A stretch of DNA of 64,000 nt from Paraburkholderia sabiae (GCF_030412785.1 NZ_CP125295.1:4340001-4404000); one strand, 5' to 3'; shown: positions 17,634 through 26,869, counted from the stretch's first letter. Program-made: numbers and translations. The notes: generated by a model from the letters alone, not told the origin.

Positions 17634-17650
17634 TTCATGCGTCGCATGAA
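17634..17650. promoter_or_regulatory. shared 17-bp operator, copy 4 (hydrolase/Mo-hydroxylase side)
   Basis: TTCATGC-GTC-GCATGAA, a perfect inverted repeat, extended by one more T/A pair on each side. Centre 122 bases upstream of the alpha/beta hydrolase start. Almost identical to copy 1. Confidence 0.8.
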
Positions 17651-17763
17651 AGATCGTCGTTTGCTGGGTCAACGGCGAGCCAGCAATATCCGTCTGCGGG
17701 CTCGGAGAGCCGAGAACCCCTTCCCGACAGCATTCGATCGCACCCTAGCCAGCGGAGCACGCA

Positions 17764-18600
17764 ATGAATCAACCGAGCAGTCCCGATGTCGTTTCGTCCC
17801 ACGTCACCGTACGGGACGGCACGCGCATCGGCTACAACCTCTACGGCGGAAAAGAGAACACGGTGCGCGTCGTCCTCGTGCATTCGCTCGCGATGGACCG
17901 TCACTTCTGGACGCCCGTCGTCGAGCGGCTGATGCCGCGCGCGGCCGTTCTTGCCATGGACGCGCGCGGTCACGGCGCCTCCGATAAGCCAGCCGGTCCC
18001 TACACGGTGTCGCTCTTCGCGCAGGACGTGTACGACGTGATCCGCGCGACGGACTTTCGCAATGTACTGATCGCGGGCGCATCGATGGGCGGCTGCGTGG
18101 CGCTCGAGTTCGCCGCAACCTGTCCCGACGCGATCGCCGCCGGTCTGATCGATACGACCGCGTGGTACGGCGAGACCGCGCCGCAAGACTGGAACGTGCG
18201 CGCAGAGAAAGCGGAAGCGGGCGGCCTCGCGCCGCTGGTCGAATTCCAGACGACGCGCTGGTTCAGCGATGCGTTCCGCGCCGAACGTCCCGACGTCGTG
18301 CAGCGTTGCGTCGATACGTTCCTGCGCAACGAAGTCGCTGCATTCGCGGCGACGGGGCGCATGCTCGGTGCGTTCGATGGGCGTTCACTGATGCGCGACG
18401 TGAAGGTGCCGACGTGCGTGATCGTCGGTGAAGAAGACTATGCGGCGACGCCCGCGATGGCGCGTGCGCTGCACGCGGGCATCGCCGCTTCGACGTTCGT
18501 CGAGATCCCGCAAGCGCGTCATCTTACGCCGCTGGAGACCCCGGAAATCGTGGCCCGCGAACTGCATGCGCTGCTCGATCGCGCGGGTTGCGCGCGCTAG
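17764..18600 (+). CDS. alpha/beta hydrolase, 3-oxoadipate enol-lactonase-like
   Basis: The 278-residue protein has the alpha/beta hydrolase fold: HSLAMDRHFW (oxyanion loop), DARGHGASDKP, and a catalytic triad Ser107 (GASMGG), Asp225 (VGEEDYAA) and His253 (ARHLTP). Closest known types are PcaD-like enol-lactonases and related C-C or thioester hydrolases. It heads the operon for a molybdenum hydroxylase, MFS transporter, RidA and XdhC. In that context it probably opens a lactone or lactam formed after ring hydroxylation, as proposed for HmfE-type steps in furoate degradation; this is inference. A shared operator lies 122 bases upstream. Confidence 0.85.
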   Translation: MNQPSSPDVVSSHVTVRDGTRIGYNLYGGKENTVRVVLVHSLAMDRHFWTPVVERLMPRAAVLAMDARGHGASDKPAGPYTVSLFAQDVYDVIRATDFRNVLIAGASMGGCVALEFAATCPDAIAAGLIDTTAWYGETAPQDWNVRAEKAEAGGLAPLVEFQTTRWFSDAFRAERPDVVQRCVDTFLRNEVAAFAATGRMLGAFDGRSLMRDVKVPTCVIVGEEDYAATPAMARALHAGIAASTFVEIPQARHLTPLETPEIVARELHALLDRAGCAR

Positions 18601-18628
18601 GTCCATTCAGAAACAAGGAGTGCATCAG

Positions 18629-19525
18629 ATGATTCCGTTTGAGCTCGCCAGGCCCAGGTCGCTCAAGGAGGCGATCGCGCTGCTCGATCCGGAAGATCCG
18701 GATATTCGCCCGATGGGCGGCGGCACGGCCGTGATGTTGATGATGAAGGCGGGCGTGCTGCGGCCGACGCGTCTCGTCAGCCTGCGCGATGTCGAGCCGC
18801 AGTATGCGCAGGTTCGCGTCGGCGCGAACGGCGAGTTGTGCATCGGCGGTCTCGCGCGTCTTGCGACGCTCGAACATTCGCCGCTCGTGAAGGAAGGCTG
18901 GCCGCTGCTGTCGCGCACGTTGCGCACGCTGTCGAATGTGCGCGTGCGCAATGTCGCGACGATCGGCGGCAACCTCGCTCATGCCGATCCGCACATGGAT
19001 ATGCCGCCCGTGCTCACGTCGCTCGGTGCACGCGTGACGATCGCGGGCCCGAATGGCGAGCGCACCGTGCCCGTCGAAGAACTTTGCACGGGCTATTACG
19101 AAACGGTGCTGGCGCGCGACGAACTGATCTCCGAAGTGATCGTGCCGCCGCAGGCTGGCCGTCCTGCCGCCTACATGAAGGTCACGACGCGCGCAGCGCA
19201 CGACTGGCCCGCACTCGGCGTCGCCGTCGTGCTGGACATGAAGGGGCCGCAGATCGGCAGCGCGAGCGTGATTGTCGGTGCGGCCACGGATCGTCCGACG
19301 CGCCTCACGCAGGCCGAAGCGCTGTTGCGCGGCGCGTCGCCCGACGATGCCGCGCTGCTGCGCGATGCGGGCGAAGCCGGTGCGGCGCAGCTCGATATCG
19401 TCGGCGACCCTCACGGCTCGGCGAGCTACAAGAAACAACTGCTGAAGGTCTATCTGGGCCGCGCGGTGCGTACGGCGATCGCTGCCGCCGAGGGACGCGC
19501 GGTTTCATCCGAGGGTCATGCCTGA
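18629..19525 (+). CDS. molybdenum hydroxylase, FAD-binding medium subunit (CoxM-like)
   Basis: The 298-residue subunit shows the FAD-binding motifs of the CO dehydrogenase/xanthine dehydrogenase medium chain: RPMGGGTAVMLMMKAG and ATIGGNLAHADPHMDMPP. It would pass electrons from the 2Fe-2S clusters to the acceptor through FAD. AAGGAG precedes the start. Its TGA overlaps the ATG of the large subunit (TGATG), a sign of tight translational coupling and equal subunit amounts. The order medium-large-small is that of many CoxMLS-type aromatic hydroxylases. Confidence 0.93.
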   Translation: MIPFELARPRSLKEAIALLDPEDPDIRPMGGGTAVMLMMKAGVLRPTRLVSLRDVEPQYAQVRVGANGELCIGGLARLATLEHSPLVKEGWPLLSRTLRTLSNVRVRNVATIGGNLAHADPHMDMPPVLTSLGARVTIAGPNGERTVPVEELCTGYYETVLARDELISEVIVPPQAGRPAAYMKVTTRAAHDWPALGVAVVLDMKGPQIGSASVIVGAATDRPTRLTQAEALLRGASPDDAALLRDAGEAGAAQLDIVGDPHGSASYKKQLLKVYLGRAVRTAIAAAEGRAVSSEGHA

Positions 19526-21840
19526 TGAAAATCGAAACGACGCTGGAAGAACAGCCGGCACAAAAACAGGTTGGCCGTGCATTGAACCGTCTGGAAGCGC
19601 GCTCGAAGGTGACGGGCCGCGCGGAGTACATTCACAATCTCGTGCTGCCGCGCATGCTGTACGGCAAGATATTTCGCAGCACGGTGGCGCACGGCAGGAT
19701 CGTCGGCATCGACACGAGCGCCGCGCGCGAACTGGAAGGCGTGTTCGCCGTTTATACGGGCGAAGATGTGAAGCGCGTGATTCCCGAGCCGTATTTCGGC
19801 CCGGCCTTTCACGACCAGCCGATTCTGGCGCTGGACAAAGTGCGTTATATCGGCGAGCCCGTGGCCGTCGTGCTCGCCGCCGATCCGCACGTCGCCGAAG
19901 AAGCGACGCATCTGATCATGGCCGACTACGAAGAACTGCCCGCCGTGTTCAACGAGGTCGAAGCCGCGCAGTCGGACATTCTTGTGCACGACTTCCTGCG
20001 GCCTGCGGGCACCTTTCCCGATCTCAAGCATCTGGCGGGACGCAAGGGCACCAATGTCGCGCTCGATTTCCAGTTGCGGCGCGGCGATGTTGACGCCGCT
20101 TTCGCAAGCGCCGCGCACGTGTTCGAAGATACGTTCACGACGCAGCAGGTCATGCACACGCCGCTCGAACCGATGGTGTCGCTCGCGGAACCCGATCTCG
20201 GCTCGGGCACGCTGACGGTGCACACCGCGTCGCAGAGTCCGTCGTTCGTGCGCATCGAGATTGCGCGCCTGCTCGGCTGGGACGAAAACCGCGTGCGTGT
20301 GAAGTCGGCGCTGCTCGGCGGCGGGTTCGGCGCGAAGCTGTACATCAAGCTCGAAGCGCTCGTGGTCGCGCTGGCGCTGCTGTCGCGGCGCGCGGTGAAA
20401 GTGTCGCTGACGATGGAAGAGCAGTTCTTCACCATCACCAAGCACGCCACCACCTTCCGCATGAAGACGGCGGTGAACGAAGAAGGCCGCATTACCGCGC
20501 GCAAATGTCAGGTGTGGTGGAACGGCGGCGCCTATGCGGATATCGGGCCACGCGTCACGCAGAAGTCGGGCTTCACCGCGTCGGGTCCGTACGATATCGA
20601 GAACGTGTGGATCGATTCGTATCAGGTGTACACGAATCTGCCGCCCGCCGGCGCGTTTCGCGGCTTCGGCATTCCGCAGATGGTGTGGGCGTACGAGAGC
20701 CACGCGGACATGATTTCCCGCGCACTGCGCATCGATCCGCTCGAATTCCGCCGCCGCAATATTTTGCGCGAAGGCCGTCCGCACGCAACGGGCACGCCAA
20801 TGCACGACGCCGCGATCGACCTCGTGCTGGAGCGCGTCGCGCAGCGGATCAACTGGACCGCGCCATTCGAACGCGGTACGGGCACGCTGCGGCGCGGACG
20901 CGGCATCGGCATCGGCTTCAAGGCGCTGGTCGCGCCGACCACGTCCGTCGCGATGGTGAACATCGCGGGCGACGGCAGCTGCACGGTGTATTCGAGCACG
21001 GTCGACATGGGCCAGGCCTCAGAAACGGCGATCGCGCTGATGGCGGGCGATGTGCTCGGCATTCCCGCCGAGCGCATCAAGGTGATGCGCCCCGACACGG
21101 ACGTGACGCCGTACGATATGGCGACGCTCGGCTCGCGCTCCACATTTCACATGGGCCACGCGGTGCGTCTCGCCGCCGAAGACGCGAACCGCAAGCTGCG
21201 CGAACTCGCCGACGAGCTGGGCGTTGCGCCCGTGCCCGCGATCCGCGCGGGCGAACTGCTGCGCCGCAAGTACGGGATGCAGGCGGGCAATATCGTCGGC
21301 ATCGGCAGTTTCATTCCTGGCTACAAGTCACCGGAGCACGAGACAGGGCAGTCGGAGAACATCACGCCGAACTGGATGGTGGGCGGCTGCGGCGTCGAAG
21401 TCGAAGTGGACACGGAAACGGGTCACTTCAGGCTGCTGCGTTTCGAAAACGTCGTGGATTGCGGCACGCCGATCAATCCGAAGGTCGTCGATACGCAGAT
21501 TTCCGGCGCGGCCATCATGCAGCTCGGCATCACGTTGTTCGAGCGCATGGAGTTCGATGAAGTCGGACAATTGCGCAACGCGTCGTTTGCCGAGTACAAG
21601 ATTCCGGGCATTCACGACATTCCGTCCGCGATCGGCCGCGAAACGGTCGATTCCGTGCAGCACAACGGACCGTTCGGCGCGAAGGGCGTCGGCGAAAGCG
21701 CGACCTTCGGTGTCGCGTCGGCGATTGCCGATGCCATCGAAGATGCCGTCGGCGTGCGTCTCAAGTCGCTGCCGTTGACGCCCGAGAGTGTTTTCCGGGC
21801 ACTGTGCGCCGCGCGCAACGAACCGTTATCCGAGGAATAG
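19525..21840 (+). CDS. molybdenum hydroxylase, molybdopterin-binding large subunit (CoxL-like)
   Basis: The 771-residue protein has the N-terminal a/b hammerhead domain (RLEARSKVTGRAEYIHN) and the molybdopterin-binding domains with GGGFGAKLY and GAFRGFGIPQ. The catalytic glutamate is Glu724 in GAKGVGESATFG. Enzymes of this family hydroxylate a ring or aldehyde carbon with water: xanthine, nicotinate, isoquinoline, 2-furoyl-CoA, 4-hydroxybenzoyl-CoA (reduction). I do not see the CO dehydrogenase AYXCSFR motif, so it is not a CO oxidiser. With the neighbouring CoA ligase, a heteroaromatic acyl-CoA or acid is a likely substrate. Confidence 0.93.
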   Translation: MKIETTLEEQPAQKQVGRALNRLEARSKVTGRAEYIHNLVLPRMLYGKIFRSTVAHGRIVGIDTSAARELEGVFAVYTGEDVKRVIPEPYFGPAFHDQPILALDKVRYIGEPVAVVLAADPHVAEEATHLIMADYEELPAVFNEVEAAQSDILVHDFLRPAGTFPDLKHLAGRKGTNVALDFQLRRGDVDAAFASAAHVFEDTFTTQQVMHTPLEPMVSLAEPDLGSGTLTVHTASQSPSFVRIEIARLLGWDENRVRVKSALLGGGFGAKLYIKLEALVVALALLSRRAVKVSLTMEEQFFTITKHATTFRMKTAVNEEGRITARKCQVWWNGGAYADIGPRVTQKSGFTASGPYDIENVWIDSYQVYTNLPPAGAFRGFGIPQMVWAYESHADMISRALRIDPLEFRRRNILREGRPHATGTPMHDAAIDLVLERVAQRINWTAPFERGTGTLRRGRGIGIGFKALVAPTTSVAMVNIAGDGSCTVYSSTVDMGQASETAIALMAGDVLGIPAERIKVMRPDTDVTPYDMATLGSRSTFHMGHAVRLAAEDANRKLRELADELGVAPVPAIRAGELLRRKYGMQAGNIVGIGSFIPGYKSPEHETGQSENITPNWMVGGCGVEVEVDTETGHFRLLRFENVVDCGTPINPKVVDTQISGAAIMQLGITLFERMEFDEVGQLRNASFAEYKIPGIHDIPSAIGRETVDSVQHNGPFGAKGVGESATFGVASAIADAIEDAVGVRLKSLPLTPESVFRALCAARNEPLSEE

Positions 21841-21843
21841 ACC

Positions 21844-22341
21844 ATGAGCACCACGTCCATCACGATTCATTTCACGCTGAACGGCGAACCCGTGAGCGCC
21901 GTCATCGAGCCGCATCATACGATTCTGGAAGTGCTGCGCCAGCAGTTCGCGCTGTACGGCGCGCGCGAAAGCTGCGGACAGGGCCTGTGCGGCTGCTGCA
22001 CGGTAATCGTCAACGGCGAGAGCGTGTCGGGCTGCCTGTACCTCGCGGCGATGGCCGACGGCGGCGAAGTCACCACGGTCGAGCATCTCGACGCGAGCGG
22101 CGAACTCGATGTCGTGCAGCGGGCCTTTATCGAATGCGGCGCGTTTCAGTGCGGCTTCTGCACATCGGGTTTCATCCTGATGAGCCGCCAGTTGCTCGAC
22201 CGCAACCCCGATCCGACGGAAGCCGAGATCCGGCATTTTCTGTCGGGTAACCTGTGCCGTTGCGCGGCGTACCCGGAGATCATCGAGGCCGTGAAGCTCG
22301 CGGCACAGATGCGCCGCGCCGAGGGCGCCGTGCCCGCGTAA
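21844..22341 (+). CDS. molybdenum hydroxylase, 2Fe-2S small subunit (CoxS-like)
   Basis: The 165-residue subunit has two iron-sulfur domains. The plant-ferredoxin-type cluster is bound by ESCGQGLCGCCTVIVNG plus the later Cys in VSGCLYL, and the second by CGAFQCGFCTSGF and GNLCRCAAYPEI. It carries electrons from the molybdenum centre to the FAD subunit. It starts three bases after the large-subunit stop. No export signal is present, so the complex is cytosolic. Confidence 0.95.
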   Translation: MSTTSITIHFTLNGEPVSAVIEPHHTILEVLRQQFALYGARESCGQGLCGCCTVIVNGESVSGCLYLAAMADGGEVTTVEHLDASGELDVVQRAFIECGAFQCGFCTSGFILMSRQLLDRNPDPTEAEIRHFLSGNLCRCAAYPEIIEAVKLAAQMRRAEGAVPA

Positions 22342-22355
22342 AATTTCGGGCGGCA

Positions 22356-22379
22356 CGCGCGCCTCAAGACAGGCGCGCG
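22356..22379 (+). promoter_or_regulatory. intercistronic hairpin between small subunit and MFS genes
   Basis: CGCGCGCCT (22356-22364) and AGGCGCGCG (22371-22379) pair perfectly over nine bases with a 6-base loop. No T-run follows. It may protect the upstream messenger or lower expression of the downstream transporter, RidA and XdhC genes. Confidence 0.5.
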
Positions 22380-22397
22380 ACAACAAGGAGACGGTCG

Positions 22398-23777
22398 ATG
22401 CAGCAACCTCTGGAGGAGAGGTCCGGCGGCATGCGTGCGCAGTCACGCAGCGCCGACGAGAACGTCGTGTGGTATCGCTCGATCAGCCGCAAGCAGTGGA
22501 AGGCGCTGGCCGCATCCAATCTCGGCTGGTTCTTCGACGGCTACGAGACCTACGCGCTCGTTCTGACCGTGGGCGTCGCGCTCGGGCAACTGCTGGCGCC
22601 GTCCGCGCACGCGCAGATTCCGTTCTACGCAGGGCTCGTGATCGCATTGACGCTGCTGGGCTGGGGCATCGGCGGACTGATCGGCGGCATCCTGACCGAC
22701 TATATCGGCCGCAAGCGGATGATGATGCTCGCCATTCTGGCGTACTCGCTCACGACGGGACTGAGCGCGTTGTCGTGGGACTGGGCGTCGTTTGCGGCGC
22801 TGCGCTTCGTCGTCGGACTCGCGATGGGTTCCGAGTGGGCGACGGGCACGGCCATGACCGCCGAAATCTGGCCGGACCGTCATCGCGGCAAAGGCGCGGG
22901 ACTCATGCAATGCGGGCTCGGCACGGGTTTCTTCGTGGCATCGCTGATCTGGCTGTTCGTGAGCGGAATGGGCGAACACGCATGGCGCTACATGTATCTG
23001 ATCGGCGTGCTGCCAGGGCTCGCGACGTTGTGGATGCGCGCGGGCATCCCCGAGTCGGAACAGTGGGAGCGCGTGAACGCGCAGCGCAAGGCGACGCGCG
23101 AACGCAAGAAGGCGGGCGCGGTGCTCGACGACGGTGAACAGGCGCTGACGCGTTTCACGCTGACCGATCTGCTCGCCGATCCGAAGCTGCGCCGCCGTAC
23201 GTGGATCGCGGTGCTGATGTCGCTCAGCACGACGCTGGGCTGGTGGGGCATCTCGACGTGGGTGCCGCCGTACATCGGCGCAGTCGCGGCGCGCGGCGGC
23301 CTGCCTGCGGCGCAATGGGCGAGCTTCGCGGGCATGGCCTATAACATCGGCGCGATCGCCGGCTACATCGGCCTGGGCTTTCTCGCCGATGCCTACGGCC
23401 GCAAGCGCGTCACTGCGCTGTTCTTCGCGGTGGCGTTCATCATCACGCCCGTACTGTTCATGTGGACGCACGATGTCGCGTTGCTGCTCGTGGTCGCGTG
23501 CGTGTCGGGCTTCTTCAGTCTCGGCCAGTACACTTGGATGCCGACGTGGCTGCCCGAACTCTATCCCACGCGCGTGCGCGGCACCGCGATCGCACTGTGT
23601 TTCAACGTTCCGCGTTTTCTGGCATGGACGGGGCCGCTCGTCGCCGGCACGCTGATCGCCCGCTTCGGCGGCTATGGTCATGCGGCCGTCACGGTCGGCT
23701 TCATCTATCTCATCGGTCTCGCACTCGTGCCGTTTCTTCCGGAAACGCGCGGCAATCCCCTACCCGAACAGGTCTAA
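22398..23777 (+). CDS. MFS transporter (metabolite:H+ symporter type)
   Basis: The 459-residue inner-membrane protein (start ATG 22398 after AAGGAG) has about 12 hydrophobic segments. Motifs include NLGWFFDGYETYALV in helix 1, DYIGRKRMM in the 2-3 loop, and PELYPTRVRGTAIA in the second half, typical of AAHS/MHS-like carriers. It is placed inside the Mo-hydroxylase operon, so it is a second import route, besides the ABC system, for the same or a related acid, or an exporter of an intermediate. Confidence 0.88.
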   Translation: MQQPLEERSGGMRAQSRSADENVVWYRSISRKQWKALAASNLGWFFDGYETYALVLTVGVALGQLLAPSAHAQIPFYAGLVIALTLLGWGIGGLIGGILTDYIGRKRMMMLAILAYSLTTGLSALSWDWASFAALRFVVGLAMGSEWATGTAMTAEIWPDRHRGKGAGLMQCGLGTGFFVASLIWLFVSGMGEHAWRYMYLIGVLPGLATLWMRAGIPESEQWERVNAQRKATRERKKAGAVLDDGEQALTRFTLTDLLADPKLRRRTWIAVLMSLSTTLGWWGISTWVPPYIGAVAARGGLPAAQWASFAGMAYNIGAIAGYIGLGFLADAYGRKRVTALFFAVAFIITPVLFMWTHDVALLLVVACVSGFFSLGQYTWMPTWLPELYPTRVRGTAIALCFNVPRFLAWTGPLVAGTLIARFGGYGHAAVTVGFIYLIGLALVPFLPETRGNPLPEQV

Positions 23778-23779
23778 CC

Positions 23780-24157
23780 ATGAACTTCATCTTCACCGAA
23801 AAAGCGCCGTCGCCCGGCGGCCACTATTCGCAAGCCGTGCAGGCGGGCGGCTTCACGTTCGTCTCGGGCATGCTGCCCGGACCCGGCGTCGCGACCGACG
23901 GTCCCGACAATTTCGAACGTCAGGTGCGCGCGACGCTCGCCCACTGCACCAACGTGCTCGCGGAAGCGGGCTGCGAACTGACGGATGTCGTGCAGTGCAC
24001 GGCCTATATCGTCGACGTGAAGAACTGGCCGGAGTTCAACCGCCTGTACGCGGAGCATTTCGGCGCGCACAAACCGGCGCGCGCGGTCGTGCCCGTGCCG
24101 GAACTGCATCATGGCTTTCTCGTCGAGCTGCAGATGGTGGCGCACCGCACAGCCTGA
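23780..24157 (+). CDS. RidA/YjgF family protein (probable imine or enamine deaminase)
   Basis: The 125-residue protein has the RidA/YER057c fold pattern: PGGHYSQAVQAGGFTFVSGMLPG at the N-terminus and RAVVPVPELHHGFLVELQMVA at the end. RidA proteins hydrolyse reactive imines and enamines; catabolic members include 2-aminomuconate deaminase and the pyrimidine-pathway RutC. Canonical RidA has an Arg in the binding site before the last strand (here PARAVVPVPEL), followed by a Glu in the final strand (FLVELQM). It starts two bases after the MFS stop. A deaminase in this operon hints at a nitrogen-containing intermediate. Confidence 0.88.
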   Translation: MNFIFTEKAPSPGGHYSQAVQAGGFTFVSGMLPGPGVATDGPDNFERQVRATLAHCTNVLAEAGCELTDVVQCTAYIVDVKNWPEFNRLYAEHFGAHKPARAVVPVPELHHGFLVELQMVAHRTA

Positions 24158-24180
24158 ACCGGGGCTTCAAGGAGGAGGCG

Positions 24181-25212
24181 ATGGACAGCATCGACGTGAG
24201 CGTGCTGCATGACGCTGTCGGCTGGCTGAAGGCTGGGCGCCGTGTCGTGCTGGTGACGGTGACGCGCACGTGGGGTTCGAGCCCGCGTCCCGTCGGCGCG
24301 CTGCTCGCGATGCGCGACGACGGCGTGGTGAGCGGTTCGGTCTCGGGCGGTTGCATCGAGGACGATCTGATGGCGCGCGCCCGCGCACAGCTGCTTGCTG
24401 GCGAGCGCCCCGAAGTCGCGACCTACGGCGTCAGCGCCGAGGAAGCACGGCGTTTCGGTCTGCCATGCGGCGGCACGATGCAACTCGTGATCGAACCGCT
24501 CGCAGGCGATGCGTCGTTGACGGCCTTGAACGAACTCTGCCATCAGATCGCGGACGGCAATCTGATCGCGCGAGAACTGGATCTGGCGAGCGGCCGTGCG
24601 CGGCTGCGGCGTGCAGCGCCGGACGAGCAGCTGCGCTTCGACGGCAAGACGCTCGTGAGCGTGCATGGTCCGCGCTATCGGCTGTTGATTATCGGTGCGG
24701 GCGATCTGTCGCGCTTCCTGGCTGTGATTGCGAACGGACTCGGCTATCAGGTGACCGTATGCGACCCGCGCGAGGAGTACGCCGATGCGTGGCCCATTCA
24801 CGGCGTGCGCCTCGTGCGGACGATGCCCGACGACACGGTGCTCGACATGCGCCTCGACGGACACAGCGCCGTCGTTGCGCTGACCCACGACCCAAAGCTC
24901 GACGATCTCGCGCTGATCGACGCGCTGCAGACCGACGCCTTCTATGTCGCGGCCATCGGGTCGCGGCGCAACAGCGACGCGCGGCGCGAGCGGCTCAGGC
25001 TGTTCGATCTCGGCGACAGGCAACTCGCGCGACTGCATGGCCCCGCGGGCATCTATATCGGCAGCAGGACGCCACCGGAAATCGCCGTGTCGATCGCGGC
25101 GGAAATGACGGCCGCGAAGAATGGCGTGAAGCTGCCGCACGCGCTTGAAGTGGCGCAAGGAAAGCGCGAGCAGGAACCGGGCGCGGTGTGCGCGGCGGCT
25201 TTGAGCAGCTAG
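24181..25212 (+). CDS. xdhC: XdhC/CoxI-type molybdenum cofactor maturation factor
   Basis: The 343-residue protein has an N-terminal XdhC/CoxI domain (VTVTRTWGSSPRPVGALLAM, VSGSVSGGCIEDDLM, LPCGGTMQLVIEP) and a C-terminal Rossmann domain (LLIIGAGDLSRFLA, and AAIGSRRNSDARRERL). XdhC proteins bind molybdenum cofactor, help its sulfuration and insert it into xanthine dehydrogenase-family enzymes. This one closes the operon and serves the adjacent hydroxylase, which implies that the large subunit needs the sulfurated cofactor. Start ATG 24181 after AAGGAGG. Convergent with the CoA ligase gene, 21 bases apart. Confidence 0.93.
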   Translation: MDSIDVSVLHDAVGWLKAGRRVVLVTVTRTWGSSPRPVGALLAMRDDGVVSGSVSGGCIEDDLMARARAQLLAGERPEVATYGVSAEEARRFGLPCGGTMQLVIEPLAGDASLTALNELCHQIADGNLIARELDLASGRARLRRAAPDEQLRFDGKTLVSVHGPRYRLLIIGAGDLSRFLAVIANGLGYQVTVCDPREEYADAWPIHGVRLVRTMPDDTVLDMRLDGHSAVVALTHDPKLDDLALIDALQTDAFYVAAIGSRRNSDARRERLRLFDLGDRQLARLHGPAGIYIGSRTPPEIAVSIAAEMTAAKNGVKLPHALEVAQGKREQEPGAVCAAALSS

Positions 25213-25222
25213 ATCGCGACAT

Positions 25223-25248
25223 CCGGAGCGCGGCTATTCGCACTCCGG
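25223..25248. terminator. hairpin between convergent xdhC and CoA ligase genes
   Basis: CCGGAG (25223-25228) and CTCCGG (25243-25248), extended inward by GCG/CGC after one mismatch, form a stem that includes the ligase stop codon. It is a plausible bidirectional terminator; no T-run is present. Confidence 0.4.
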
Positions 25249-26865
25249 TTCCGACATGTCGCGCTGCGAATTGACGATCTGCCACCACTGCTGACGCAGT
25301 GCGTCGCGCAGAATCTTGCCGCGCGCGCTGCGCGGCAGCGCCGCGATCATGAAGATCGCCCTGGGCATCTTTTCGCGTGCGAGTTGCTCGCGGCAATGCG
25401 CGAGCAACGCCGCTTCGTCCGGCGCGGTGCCCGGCTGCGGCACCACGAAGCACACGGTTTCCTGTCCGTACACGGGGTCCGGCACGCCCAGTGCCGCGAC
25501 GTCGAGCACCTGCGGATGCGCGCGCACAATCTCTTCGATGTCCTGCGGGACGATCTTGACGCCGCCGCGAATGATGAGATCGTCCATGCGCGCCGCCATC
25601 CGCACAAAGCCTTGTGCGTCGCGCGCGGCGATATCGCGCGTGAAGAGCGGCGTACCGCGGATAGGCAGCAACGAGCCGTCGCGTTGCAGCACGCCGAGCG
25701 CGAGCTTGGCGCCGTCGACCACGACCTGGCCTTTGACATCGGGTCCGCACGACGCGCCTTCGGAGTCGACGATATCGAACGCAATGTGCGCCGCCGGATA
25801 GCCGACCGTGCCGATCTCGCGGCGATGCAGACGGTTGCCGCACATCCATCCCGCTTCCGACGAACCGTACAGGTTGAGGATGCGGATGCCGTACCGCTGC
25901 TCGAACCGCTGCCATTGAGCAGGCGAGAGCGGCGCCGTGCTGCATGTCATCGCGCGCAACGAGGCGAACGTGCCGGGCGGCATGTCGAGCGGCGCTTCGA
26001 GCAGCATGTTGAGTACCGTCGGTACGCCGGCGCTTACGGTGATCTGGTGGTCGCGAATCCAGTCGCCGAAGCGGCTGCGCGAGAAGCGTCGCGCGATGCA
26101 CAGCGTCGAGCCCAGTTGCAGGAACGGAATGAAGCTCAGTATCTGCGCCGAATACCAGTCGAACGAACGGTATTCGAGCGTGCGGTCGTCACGAGTCAGG
26201 CCGAGCAGGTCGATGCTGTCGAGTCCGTTGAGCCAGTAGCACGTGTGGTCATACACGACGATTTTCGGAATGCCCGTTGTGCCCGACGTGCAGCACATCG
26301 AGGCGATATCGTCCGCGTTGGCGATCGTCGCGGCGTCGGGCAACGGCGGTGAGTCGTCGTGTTGTGCCGCATCGTCAGCGAGTGCGGCGAGGGTAATGAC
26401 GTCGCTGCGCGGATGCGTGTTCGCGCTGTCTCCCGACGCCCATGAAGCAAAGCGCACGACGGGCGCATTCGTGCCCGCTACGGCGGTATCGGCCGCGTCT
26501 TCGGGGATCACGACGAGCGTCGGCTGGATGGTGTCGAGCAGCGCGCGAGCCGTCTCATTGCCGACGAACAGCACGTCGAGCGGACACACGATCGCGCCCA
26601 GACGCCATGCGCCGAGCCATAGCAGCAGCTTGTCGGGTGCGTCGCAATCGGCGAGCACGATACGCGCGCCCCGCGTGATGCCGCGGCGCGCGAATTGCCG
26701 GGCGATCGCATCGACGGAACGGGCAAGCTGTTCGAAGCTCAGGCTGACGCCCTGGTCGACATCGACGATGGCAGGCTTGTCAGGCGTTTCCCGCCGATGC
26801 TGTTCGATCAGCCCGGCAGCGGTGCGCCAGATGGGATCGGCTACGGTGTCTCGGGCGCTCGACAT
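25234..26865 (-). CDS. AMP-forming acid-CoA ligase (ANL superfamily)
   Basis: The 543-residue enzyme has the ANL motifs: CCTSGTTGIPKIVVYDH (ATP binding, A3), LNLYGSSEAGW (A5), and a C-terminal RSARGKILRD with the catalytic lysine (A10). It would convert a carboxylic acid to its CoA thioester in the cytosol. Its start (26865) is four bases after the LysR stop, so the two genes are co-transcribed; a longer reading frame extends into the LysR gene and is rejected. Benzoate-, 4-hydroxybenzoate- or furoate-CoA ligases are candidate relatives. Context with a Mo-hydroxylase and UbiD suggests activation of a (hetero)aromatic monoacid. Confidence 0.9.
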   Translation of the reverse strand: MSSARDTVADPIWRTAAGLIEQHRRETPDKPAIVDVDQGVSLSFEQLARSVDAIARQFARRGITRGARIVLADCDAPDKLLLWLGAWRLGAIVCPLDVLFVGNETARALLDTIQPTLVVIPEDAADTAVAGTNAPVVRFASWASGDSANTHPRSDVITLAALADDAAQHDDSPPLPDAATIANADDIASMCCTSGTTGIPKIVVYDHTCYWLNGLDSIDLLGLTRDDRTLEYRSFDWYSAQILSFIPFLQLGSTLCIARRFSRSRFGDWIRDHQITVSAGVPTVLNMLLEAPLDMPPGTFASLRAMTCSTAPLSPAQWQRFEQRYGIRILNLYGSSEAGWMCGNRLHRREIGTVGYPAAHIAFDIVDSEGASCGPDVKGQVVVDGAKLALGVLQRDGSLLPIRGTPLFTRDIAARDAQGFVRMAARMDDLIIRGGVKIVPQDIEEIVRAHPQVLDVAALGVPDPVYGQETVCFVVPQPGTAPDEAALLAHCREQLAREKMPRAIFMIAALPRSARGKILRDALRQQWWQIVNSQRDMSEPECE

Positions 26866-26869
26866 GAAC

